Below, piece after piece: positions 31,535 to 40,400 of a stretch of 49,247 nucleotides of DNA. The notes beneath the pieces were generated by a model. It had not been told where the DNA came from and ran no database searches. It saw only the letters and a list, made by a program, of their open reading frames with translations. The DNA is from an uncultured Oscillospiraceae bacterium (GTDB lineage: Bacteria > Bacillota > Clostridia > Oscillospirales > Acutalibacteraceae), in contig CAJJNV010000016.1 in NCBI GenBank assembly GCA_905193225.1, positions 1-49,247 of the forward strand, in the 5' to 3' direction. A program made the position numbers and the translations under genes. Numbering within the stretch: position 1 is the stretch's first letter; each line of letters opens with the position of its first letter.

Positions 31535-32247
31535 TGCGGAAAAAGAATTTTGATGTTTTACCCCGCCACATAGCCGTTATTATGGACGGCAACGGCAGAT
31601 GGGCAAAAAAACGCCATCTGCCGCGAACGGCGGGACATTCGGTGGGTGCAAAGACCTTTAAAAGCATCTGTCTTTATGCAAACGAGATAGGCATAGAATA
31701 TATGACATTCTATGCCTTTTCCACCGAAAACTGGCGCCGTCCCAAGGAAGAGGTCGACGCCCTTATGAAGCTTTTTGCCGAATACCTTTCCGATTCGATC
31801 AATTTTAAGGATAAAAACATAAGGCTTAAATTCATCGGCGACCGCACGGTGCTTTCAGATGAGCTTCAGCAGCTTATGAAAAATGCCGAGGAAAACTCAA
31901 AGGACTGCACGGGACTGACCGTCAACCTAGCCATAAACTACGGCGGACGGGATGAAATCGTTCATGCGGTCAAGAAAATTGCGGCCGATGTCAAAGACGG
32001 AAAGCTTGCTCCCGAGGACATAACCGTCGACACGGTGGAGCAAAACCTTTATACGGCGGGAGATCCTCCTGTGGATCTGCTCATCCGGCCGGGCGGGGAA
32101 TACAGAATATCCAACTTCCTTATCTGGCAGATAACATATTCCGAGTATTGGTTTTCAAATGTGCTTTGGCCCGATTTCAAGCCTAAACACCTTAACGAGG
32201 CCATAGAAAGCTTTGCCGGAAGGAATCGCAGATTCGGCAGTGTATGA
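31534..32247 (+). CDS. uppS: Isoprenyl (undecaprenyl) diphosphate synthase
   Basis: A 237-residue cis-prenyltransferase that extends farnesyl diphosphate to the C55 carrier used for cell-wall synthesis. Seen: HIAVIMDGNGRWAKKR, with the catalytic Asp; the FSTENWRRP loop; and the C-terminal DLLIRPGGEYRISNF with WQITYSEYWF. Most homologues have RTSGE or RTGGE where this has RPGGE, a variant I have seen in Clostridia. It overlaps frr by one base. A 329-base gap with 34-bp tandem repeats and a terminator separates it from cdsA. Confidence 0.97.
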   Translation: MRKKNFDVLPRHIAVIMDGNGRWAKKRHLPRTAGHSVGAKTFKSICLYANEIGIEYMTFYAFSTENWRRPKEEVDALMKLFAEYLSDSINFKDKNIRLKFIGDRTVLSDELQQLMKNAEENSKDCTGLTVNLAINYGGRDEIVHAVKKIAADVKDGKLAPEDITVDTVEQNLYTAGDPPVDLLIRPGGEYRISNFLIWQITYSEYWFSNVLWPDFKPKHLNEAIESFAGRNRRFGSV

Positions 32248-32306
32248 CGGGCAATGCTGTCAGTATGCGCAGGCCCCGCAAGATTGGGACCACGCAAATG
32301 CATGCC

Positions 32307-32460
32307 GCGCAAAACGAAGTTCCCGCAAAATGGGCAGACTGCTTAAAACCGCAGGCTGTGCATAAATTGCAGCTGCTTAAACTCGCGGGTTGTGTGAAAA
32401 ATGCAATTGCTTAAAATTGTAGCTGCTTAAAGTCCCGCCGGCCGCGCAAAATATGCAGTA
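32307..32460. repeat. Degenerate 34-bp tandem repeats between uppS and cdsA
   Basis: The heptamer GCTTAAA recurs at 32341, 32375 and 32409, exactly 34 bases apart, and again at 32425. A degraded earlier unit starts at 32307. Units also share a GCG/GTG-rich middle and an ATGCA or TTGCA near the end. No reading frame is conserved across them. No function recognised. Confidence 0.65.
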
Positions 32461-32532
32461 CATTTTGTGGCGGGTTTTGAACGTGCTTTGGCCGGCTGCC
32501 GCGGATTCTTTTTTAAGCATTACTTTTTTTAG

Positions 32533-32561
32533 CGGCGCTTGTCACATAAGCGCCGTTTTTT
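32533..32561 (+). terminator. Terminator or attenuator directly before cdsA
   Basis: CGGCGCTT (32533-32540) pairs with AAGCGCCG (32548-32555), loop 7, followed by T6. It lies only a few bases before the cdsA SD (AAGGGGAG, 32563-32570). I see no promoter between it and the gene, so cdsA depends on read-through. Confidence 0.82.
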
Positions 32562-32576
32562 GAAGGGGAGTTTTAT

Positions 32577-33437
32577 TTGAAAACAAGGATAATAAGTGCC
32601 TTTGTGGGAATAGCTCTTTTTGCCGGGGTGATCGCCGCAAGCTTCTATTTCAGATACACCTTTTCCATATTTGTGGCCGTTTTAAACTGTATTGCAGCGT
32701 GGGAAATTTTTTCGGCCGTTAAAATGACCGATAAAAAGCCGCTGCTTGCTGCCGCTATGGCCATGGGAGCGGTAATGCCGTTTTTCGGCGCTGCGAAGGA
32801 AATTGTATTTGCCGTTTGCTTTGCATATATTGTTTTTAATTTTGCATATATCATCTTTCATCATAAAGACCTGAAAATGGAACAGGTGTTTTTAAGCGGC
32901 GGGCTTTCGGTAATTGTATCGGCATCCTTCTCGACCCTTTGCAGGCTTTTTGATATGGGACTTGACCGAAGCTTCGGCCTAAATGAGCGGGACGGAATAT
33001 TCCTTGTGGTTTTTGCCTGTGCTGCCGCCTGGCTTGCCGATACAGGCGCATATTTTACCGGCGTCTTTTTGGGAAAGCATAAGCTTTGTCCCGAGATAAG
33101 CCCCAAGAAAACGGTAGAGGGCTTTATTGGGGGAGTGGTTTGCGGAACCGGGCTGTCGATGCTGCTTGCATACATATATCAGGCTGTCTTTTCGAACGGC
33201 GGCAGAGTTAATTTTGCCGTTGTGGCATTGTGCGCCTTTTTGGCGGCCTTTGCCGGAACACTGGGAGATCTCACAGCATCGGTGCTCAAAAGGGAGTGCG
33301 GCATTAAGGATTACGGAAAGATAATGCCGGGCCACGGCGGTGTGCTCGACCGTTTCGACAGCGTGTTTTTAACCGCTCCGCTTATATATCTTCTTGTAGA
33401 AATGACAGGGGCATATTTTCCCATAATAATCAGATAA
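32577..33437 (+). CDS. cdsA: Phosphatidate cytidylyltransferase
   Basis: A 286-residue integral membrane enzyme making CDP-diacylglycerol from phosphatidate and CTP. About seven to eight membrane segments are visible. The C-terminal signature is ASVLKRECGIKDYGKIMPGH followed by GGVLDRFDSVFLTAPL. The start is TTG 32577 with SD AAGGGGAG; no ATG is available nearby in frame. An intrinsic terminator stands immediately upstream, so expression may be attenuated. It fits its place in the lipid/isoprenoid cluster. Confidence 0.96.
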   Translation: MKTRIISAFVGIALFAGVIAASFYFRYTFSIFVAVLNCIAAWEIFSAVKMTDKKPLLAAAMAMGAVMPFFGAAKEIVFAVCFAYIVFNFAYIIFHHKDLKMEQVFLSGGLSVIVSASFSTLCRLFDMGLDRSFGLNERDGIFLVVFACAAAWLADTGAYFTGVFLGKHKLCPEISPKKTVEGFIGGVVCGTGLSMLLAYIYQAVFSNGGRVNFAVVALCAFLAAFAGTLGDLTASVLKRECGIKDYGKIMPGHGGVLDRFDSVFLTAPLIYLLVEMTGAYFPIIIR

Positions 33438-33577
33438 TAAATAAATCCGGCTTTATATAAATCGGTTTTGTTCTGTCGGAATGTACGGCGGCCGGCCCTG
33501 CTTATCGGCTTTTTTAGACCCCGTTTGACCGAGCACGTCCGACTTGTGTAAAGCCTGACCTTTTAAGGAGAATTCTT

Positions 33578-34714
33578 TTGAAAACTCTAACCATTTTAGG
33601 CTCTACCGGATCAATAGGCACTCAGGCTCTTGAAGTTGTGGATGACCTTGATTACCGTGTGATTGCTCTTGCGGCCGGAAAAAACGTTAAAAAGGCCGAG
33701 GAGCAGATAAGAAAATATAAACCGAAATACGCCGCAATGGCAAACGAGCAGGCGGCAAATGAGCTTGCTCTTAAAACCGCCGATACCGATGTTAAGATAC
33801 TGTCGGGACTTGAGGGAATAAGAGAAATTTCCGCACTGTCGGCCGATGTGGTGCTTAATTCCATTGTGGGCGTGGCAGGACTCATTCCCACCCTTACGGC
33901 TATTGAGGCAGGCTCGGACATCGCTCTTGCCAACAAGGAAACCCTCGTGACCGGCGGCGATCTTGTCAAAAGAAAGGCAGCCGAAAAAGGGATTAAAATA
34001 TACCCGGTAGACAGTGAACATTCGGCGATTTTCCAGTGCCTTCAGGCTTCCGACCGGAGGGATCTTAACAAGATAATAATAACTGCGTCGGGAGGGCCTT
34101 TTTTCGGGAAAAAAATAAGTCAGCTTAAAAAGGTGACCAAGGAAAAGGCTTTAAAGCATCCAAACTGGAGTATGGGAGCCAAGATAACCATAGATTCGGC
34201 CACACTTATGAATAAGGGCCTTGAGGTTATTGAGGCGGTGCACCTTTTCGATCTTCCCCAAAGCAAGGTGGAGGTTGTCGTTCATCCCCAAAGCATAATT
34301 CATTCGCTGGTCGAATGGCGGGACGGTGCGGTGCTGGCGCAGCTTGGCGTGCCCGATATGAAGATACCCATTCAGTATGCCCTGACCTTTCCCAAAAGGG
34401 TTAATTTTGTTTCACGTCCTCTTAATCTTGTGGAGGTGTCGCAAATGACCTTTTATGCTCCCGACAGGGAAACCTTCAGCTGCCTTGACACCTGCGAAAA
34501 GGCCGTTAATATGGGCGGACTTTATCCTGCGGCGGTAAACGGTGCCAATGAGGAAGCGGTAAAGCTCTTTTTAAACGATAAAATTTCCTTTCTCGATATC
34601 GGCGAGCTTGTTAAAAAAATGCTTTCGGAAAATTTCGCGAAAACATATACCACCGTATCGGAAATTTTCGAGGCCGACAGACGGGCGAGAAAAATCGTCA
34701 GAGAGCTTGTTTAG
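33578..34714 (+). CDS. dxr: 1-deoxy-D-xylulose 5-phosphate reductoisomerase
   Basis: A 378-residue NADPH-dependent enzyme of the MEP isoprenoid pathway. Seen: the N-terminal nucleotide loop LGSTGSIGTQALEVV, ALANKETLVTGG, PVDSEHSAIFQCL, with the metal-binding Asp and Glu, SGGPFFGKK, HPNWSMGAKITIDSATLMNK and GLEVIEA. The start is TTG 33578 with SD AAGGAG. Together with ispG downstream it gives two MEP steps in the same cluster that holds uppS, which uses the product. Length is normal. Confidence 0.97.
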   Translation: MKTLTILGSTGSIGTQALEVVDDLDYRVIALAAGKNVKKAEEQIRKYKPKYAAMANEQAANELALKTADTDVKILSGLEGIREISALSADVVLNSIVGVAGLIPTLTAIEAGSDIALANKETLVTGGDLVKRKAAEKGIKIYPVDSEHSAIFQCLQASDRRDLNKIIITASGGPFFGKKISQLKKVTKEKALKHPNWSMGAKITIDSATLMNKGLEVIEAVHLFDLPQSKVEVVVHPQSIIHSLVEWRDGAVLAQLGVPDMKIPIQYALTFPKRVNFVSRPLNLVEVSQMTFYAPDRETFSCLDTCEKAVNMGGLYPAAVNGANEEAVKLFLNDKISFLDIGELVKKMLSENFAKTYTTVSEIFEADRRARKIVRELV

Positions 34715-35160
34715 AACTACATTATGTATTGATGTAATCGGTTCTTTTAATTGTGCCTTCGATTTTTCGGGAAAGGTATATTGTTTTAATGTGTTTTCCC
34801 GGATAAAAATTTCATATGATTTACTTATAATTTTAATTTTTGCGTGATAATATTAAAATAAAATATATGTACCGGTATCAGTACATAGTTTCGGTTATAA
34901 TAGGCACAGCAGCTTGATCCTGACAAAGTATTCCCGATCCCGATAGGTATATCGGGGACGAGAATGCGGGGTGTTGCTTATTGATTTGTTGATCAATCGG
35001 CTATTGACTTATCGATCGATTGGGTTGCCGGTTGATCGGCTGATTGACCGATGTGTCTGTTGTCAAGGTGATAAATGTATGTATAACAGATGTTTCTTGT
35101 GCGTAACGTATGTGTGTTGATCGGCGAATTTGAGTATCGGAATTTGAGGCGGTGAGAATT
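34715..35160. other. Structured intergenic region between dxr and rseP
   Basis: No gene is seen in 446 bases. It holds ATGTAC (34867-34872) / GTACAT (34881-34886); a perfect 7-bp hairpin CCCGATA / TATCGGG (34939-34956) with a GGTA loop; a larger hairpin GATCAATCGGC (34991-35001) / GCCGGTTGATC (35027-35037); and several scattered TTGATC/TTGATT copies. There is a TATAAT at 34896-34901 without a good -35. None of the hairpins has a T-tract. Confidence 0.6.
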
Positions 35161-36276
35161 TTGGAAAATGTTATGTGCTCGGTGGGATCGACCCTTTTGT
35201 CGGTCTGGAATACCGTTTGGCCCATTGTTGTGGCGATACTTCTTTTCGGACTGGTCGTTGTAGTGCACGAATTCGGCCATTTTTTCTTTGCAAAGCTTTT
35301 TAAAGTAAGGGTAAACGAGTTTTCGGTGGGTTTCGGACCGGCTATCTTCAAAAAGAAAAAGGGAGATACCCTTTACTCGGTGAGAATTGTGCCCTTCGGC
35401 GGGTATTGCTCTATGGAGGGTGAGGACGAGGACAGCGAGGATAAAGCCGCTTTCGGAAACAAAAGCGTCTGGAAACGCATAATAATTGTGGCCGCGGGAG
35501 CCTTTAACAACATTGTGCTTGGGCTTCTTTTTGTGGGCATAATGCTGGGAATCCAGGGACGGTTTTATACCACGACTGTCAGAGGCTTTTACGAAAACGC
35601 TTCAAGCTACCAAAGCGGACTGAGAACCGGCGACAAAATTCTCTCGGTGGATGGGCGCAGGGTCTATTGCGCTTCCGATCTTTCCTATTGTCTTATGACA
35701 AGCTCCGACGACACCCTTAATATGACGGTCGAGCGGGAAGGTCAAAAAACCGACCTTTCGGTAACATTTGGTACGCAGACTTTGGAGGATAAAAACTATA
35801 TCGCCCTTGATTTTGCCGTCACTTCGGACAAAATGTCCATAACAAAGCCACTGACCTTCGTGGCCGATACGTTTAAAGAAACGGCGTCGGTTGCGAGAAT
35901 AGTGTGGATGAGCCTTGCCGATCTTGTGGGCGGAAAATTCGGACTAAACGAAATAAGCGGCCCGGTGGGGGTGGTTTCGGCAGTTGGAGAGACGGTCAGT
36001 CAGGTGGCTGCATCGTCAAAGCCTCTGATGGCTCTTGATTCAATCTTTTATCTGCTTGCCGTCATTACCATAAATCTCGGAATAATGAACCTTTTGCCGC
36101 TTCCCGCCCTTGACGGGGGAAGGCTTGTGTTCCTTATTATCGAAGGTATACGAAGAAAACCCGTTCCGGCCAAATATGAGGGCTGGATACACGCTGCAGG
36201 CTTTGCCCTGCTTATGGCTTTTGTAATCTTCATCACCGGCCACGACATTTTAAAACTCATTCGCGGAGGCGCTTAA
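35161..36276 (+). CDS. rseP: RseP-family site-2 zinc metalloprotease
   Basis: An about 371-residue membrane protease (M50). Seen: the zinc motif VVVHEFGHFFFAKLF in the first membrane segment; GFGPAIFKKKKGDTLYSVRI with a PFGGYCSM segment; a single PDZ domain (about 125-210; GLRTGDKILSVDGR); and the C-terminal NLLPLPALDGGRLVF, which supplies the third zinc ligand. It cuts membrane proteins such as anti-sigma factors or signal peptides. The start is uncertain: TTG 35161 has GGTGAG just ahead, GTG 35152 has poor spacing, and ATG 35173 is also possible. The TTG start fits its TTG-starting neighbours. It overlaps ispG by one base. Confidence 0.94.
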   Translation: MENVMCSVGSTLLSVWNTVWPIVVAILLFGLVVVVHEFGHFFFAKLFKVRVNEFSVGFGPAIFKKKKGDTLYSVRIVPFGGYCSMEGEDEDSEDKAAFGNKSVWKRIIIVAAGAFNNIVLGLLFVGIMLGIQGRFYTTTVRGFYENASSYQSGLRTGDKILSVDGRRVYCASDLSYCLMTSSDDTLNMTVEREGQKTDLSVTFGTQTLEDKNYIALDFAVTSDKMSITKPLTFVADTFKETASVARIVWMSLADLVGGKFGLNEISGPVGVVSAVGETVSQVAASSKPLMALDSIFYLLAVITINLGIMNLLPLPALDGGRLVFLIIEGIRRKPVPAKYEGWIHAAGFALLMAFVIFITGHDILKLIRGGA

Positions 36277-37331
36277 TGGATTTCAACCGAAGAAAAACAA
36301 GAAAAATAAAGGTGGGGAACGCCTTTTTGGGCGGAAATTCGTCGGTAAAGATACAGTCGATGCTCAACATCCCTGCCGAGGATATAAAGGGAAACGTGGC
36401 TCAGGCCGCTGCACTTGAAAAGGCGGGCTGCGAGATAATCCGTACGGCTGTTCCGAACATGGAAGCAATTGCCCTTATAGAGGCGCTTAAAAAAGCTGTC
36501 AGCATTCCCGTTGTGGCAGATATCCATTTTGACTATCGCCTTGCACTTGCGGCGGTGGACGCGGGAGCAGACAAAATTCGCATAAATCCCGGAAACATCG
36601 GAGACGACAGCCGCATCAAGGCGGTGGCAGATAAATGCCGCGGTGGTGGAGTACCCATCAGGATAGGTGTCAATTCCGGTTCGGTGGAAAAGGAACTGCT
36701 GGAGAAATACGGCGGTCCCACTCCCGAGGCCCTTGCCGCCAGCGCAATAAAAAATGCAAAACTTCTTGAAAAATTTGATTTTAATGATATTGTCATTTCC
36801 ATAAAATCCTCAGATGTGAGAAATACATACGCCGCAAATATCGAGGTGGCAAAAATGTGCGAATATCCCCTTCACCTCGGCGTAACCGAGGCGGGAACCG
36901 AGCTTTCAAGCGCCATAAAATCATCGGCCGCACTGGGAGGATTGCTGCTTACGGGAATAGGGGATACCGTGCGTATTTCCATAACCGGCGATCCCGTAAG
37001 AGAGGTTGTTTGCGCAAAGGAACTTTTGAAAAGTCTCGGACTTAAAAAAGGCGGGGTCACCTTTGTTTCCTGTCCCACCTGCGGCAGGACGAAGATTGAC
37101 CTTGTGGCCCTTGCAAATGCGGTTGAGCAAAAGCTTTGCGAGTGTGACAAGACCATCAAGGTGGCGGTTATGGGCTGTGTTGTAAACGGCCCGGGCGAGG
37201 CCAGAGAGGCTGATATCGGCGTGGCCGGAGGAGACGGCTGCGGGGTCATTTTCCGAAAAGGGAAGATAATCAAAAAGGTGCCCGAGGACAGGCTCCTTCC
37301 CGAGCTTTTAAGTGAAGTCGATAAACTTTAA
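36276..37331 (+). CDS. ispG: 4-hydroxy-3-methylbut-2-enyl diphosphate synthase (flavodoxin/ferredoxin)
   Basis: A 351-residue iron-sulfur enzyme of the MEP pathway. Seen: the TIM-barrel opening KVGNAFLGGNSSVKIQSMLN, PVVADIHFDYRLAL, KIRINPGNIGDD, and the [4Fe-4S] ligands in FVSCPTCGRTKIDL and MGCVVNGPGEAREADIG. It acts in the cytoplasm one step before IspH. The ATG overlaps the rseP stop (TAATG). A 167-base gap with a GC hairpin separates it from polC. Confidence 0.98.
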   Translation: MDFNRRKTRKIKVGNAFLGGNSSVKIQSMLNIPAEDIKGNVAQAAALEKAGCEIIRTAVPNMEAIALIEALKKAVSIPVVADIHFDYRLALAAVDAGADKIRINPGNIGDDSRIKAVADKCRGGGVPIRIGVNSGSVEKELLEKYGGPTPEALAASAIKNAKLLEKFDFNDIVISIKSSDVRNTYAANIEVAKMCEYPLHLGVTEAGTELSSAIKSSAALGGLLLTGIGDTVRISITGDPVREVVCAKELLKSLGLKKGGVTFVSCPTCGRTKIDLVALANAVEQKLCECDKTIKVAVMGCVVNGPGEAREADIGVAGGDGCGVIFRKGKIIKKVPEDRLLPELLSEVDKL

Positions 37332-37498
37332 TACAGGTATATTTTAATAAAGAAGTACTTTAGAAAAGACTTAAAAAAGACGGATTTTAGCACAGAAAAA
37401 CTCGAGGCAAAAAAAATACAAGCGGTTGATGGCCGAACACCGGCCGCTTAAGACAAAAAATTAAGAAAGAGATTAAATTTTAAGAAAGAGACTGGAAA

Positions 37499-40400
37499 AT
37501 GCAAAACTTTGAAAATTGCTTTCAAAAATACATAAGTCCCGACGACCTTTCGGATGATTTGGCACAGTGCCGGGTACTGCGGGTTGAATGGGATGTCGAA
37601 CGGCGGAAAATCGACGTTTTTCTCAAAACCGAAGGATATGTCACCTTTGCCGAGCGGCAGAAGGTGCAGGCGGTCATTTCGGGCGGGCTTAACTGCACTG
37701 TCGAGCTTAAAATGACGGTAAACGACGAGCCGGACGAGCAAAGCGTGCGGGATATCGCCCTCTTTGTGCGGGCGGAAAATCCCATGCTGGGCGGGGTGTT
37801 TGACGACGCGGTTTTTTCGGTGGACGACGATATTACCGTAACCCTCCGCCACGGCGGAATGGATCTTATAAAGGCCTGCAGCGCCGACCGAAAGATTGAG
37901 GAAATGGTGCTTGATATTTTCGGCAGGGAGATGAAGGTGGCTTTCGACGGAAAAACCGAGCTTTCGGAAGGGGAAAAAACCGAAAAAATAAAAAAGGTTG
38001 CCGCAACACTCGAACCCCAAAAGAAAAAAGAAGAAAAGAAGTTTACGGGCACACCTGCCGACGGACTTCCGGTTTATCTCGAATCGGCAAAACCCGTTAT
38101 CGGCGGTGCCATAAATTCAAATCCCATAAAGCTTTGCGACGTGGCTCCCGATCAGGGCAACTGCACCGTATGGGGAAAGGTGTTTTTAACCGATTCCCAC
38201 GAAACGAGGGACGGCCGATCGGTTTTTTACAGCATTTCCATAACCGACAAAACCGGTTCTTATACCTTAAAGGCCAGGGTGCAGAAGGATTCGGCCGAGC
38301 ACAAGGTCTATGAAGAAAAGCTTAAAGAAGGAGTCTGCATTCTTGTCAACGGCACGGTAAATTACGATACATATGCAAGGGAAAATCTTATAACCCCCAG
38401 GGCAATATCCCTTGTTCAGGAGGTGCCTCTCGATGACGGCTGCGACAAAAAAAGGGTAGAGCTTCACCTTCATACAAATATGTCCCAGATGGACGGAATG
38501 ACCCCTGTTTCAAAGCTTATCAAAAAGGCATATGCTCTCGGTCATCCCGCAATGGCCATAACCGACCACGGGGTTGTTCATTCCTTCCCCGAGGCGGCTC
38601 AAACCCGTGCGGATATCGTTAAAAGCGGCGGAGATATAAAGATCATATACGGCGTAGAGGCCTATATGATACACGACGATCAGCATCCCGACATAATCGC
38701 CAACAAAAAGAACATACGCCGCTATCACTTTATAATTCTGGTAAAAAATCAAACGGGACTTAAAAATCTTTATAAGCTTATTTCCATTTCCCACATCGAC
38801 AATTACCACGTCCGTCCTCTTATGACCATGAGCAATCTAAAGCAATACCGTGAGGGCCTTATTTACGGAACTGCCTGCGAGCAAGGTGAGCTTTTCGACG
38901 CTGTTGTTGACAAGAAAAGCGACGAGGAAATTATGGAAATAGCCAAATTCTATGATTACCTTGAAATTCAGCCGGTGGGCAACAACCGATTTATGCTTAG
39001 AAAAGATACCCTGATGAACATAAAGAACGCCGACCGAAGGGAAAGACTGCTTGCCAAGTACAAAGACCTTAACACCGACGAGGATCTTCAGAATCTTAAC
39101 CGAAAGGTCGTTGAGATAGGCGAGAAGATGGGTATGCCGGTATGCGCCACCTGCGACGTGCATTTTATGGACAAGGAGGATGCCATTTTCCGCGCCGTTT
39201 TGATGGCAGGTCAAAAATTCGACGACGCCGACAATCAGCCGCCTCTTTACTACCGCACAACGGCCGAAATGCTTTCGGAGTTTGAATATCTCGGAAGCGA
39301 AAAGGCTGAAGAGGTGGTCATTACAAATCCCAACAAAGTAGCCGATATGATCGATGTGGTCGAGCCGCTTCCGTCGGGAAGTTTTCCACCTTCGATTGAA
39401 GGGTCGGAGCAGCTGCTTCAGGATATTACCTGGAAGCGGGCACACGAAATTTACGGTGAAAACCTGCCCGAAATCGTTGAAAACAGGCTTAAAAGGGAAC
39501 TTGATTCGATAATCGGAAACGGATTTTCGGTTATGTATATCTCGGCGCAAAAGCTGGTTAAGTTTTCCGAGGATAACGGCTATCTGGTAGGATCGAGAGG
39601 ATCGGTGGGATCGTCCTTTGCCGCCACAATGGCCGGAATTTCCGAGGTTAACCCCCTTGCCCCACACTATGTTTGCCCGAAATGCAAGCACAGCGAATTT
39701 ATAACCGACGGTTCCTACGGCTCGGGCTTTGACCTGCCGCCCAAAAATTGCCCCGATTGCGGCACCGATATGAAACGCGACGGACACGACATTCCCTTTG
39801 AGACCTTTCTCGGTTTTAAGGGAGACAAGGTGCCTGATATAGACCTTAACTTTGCCGGAGAGGTGCAGTCCAAGGTGCACAAATACACCGAGCAGCTTTT
39901 CGGAAGCGAGAATGTTTTCAAGGCAGGAACAATCTCCGGTGTGGCCGACAAGACGGCCTACGGATACGTCAAAAAATACGAGGAAGAGAGGGGACTCAAC
40001 CTCTCGAATGCCGAAATTTCCCGCCTTGTGGACGGATGTGTCGGCGTAAAACGTACCACCGGTCAGCATCCCGGCGGAATGGTGGTTGTGCCGAGGGAAT
40101 ATGAAATATATGATTTTTGCCCGGTACAGCGTCCGGCCGACGATGTTAAATCCGATACAAAAACCACCCACTTCGATTTCCGTTCCATGCACGACCTGCT
40201 TTTAAAGCTCGACGAGCTGGGACACGATGTTCCTACCATTTATAAATATCTTGAGGACAATACCGGCATTTCCATTTCCGACGTGCCTATGTCCGATCCG
40301 CAGGTTATGAGCCTCTTTTCATCCTGCGAGGCACTGGGAGTTACTCCCGAGCAGATAGGCGTGCCCACCGGCACCCTTTCAATGCCCGAGCTTGGCACAC

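Noticed and set aside
38837..40192. 451-codon open frame opposite polC
   Set aside because: Antisense shadow of a conserved polymerase gene with no start signals.
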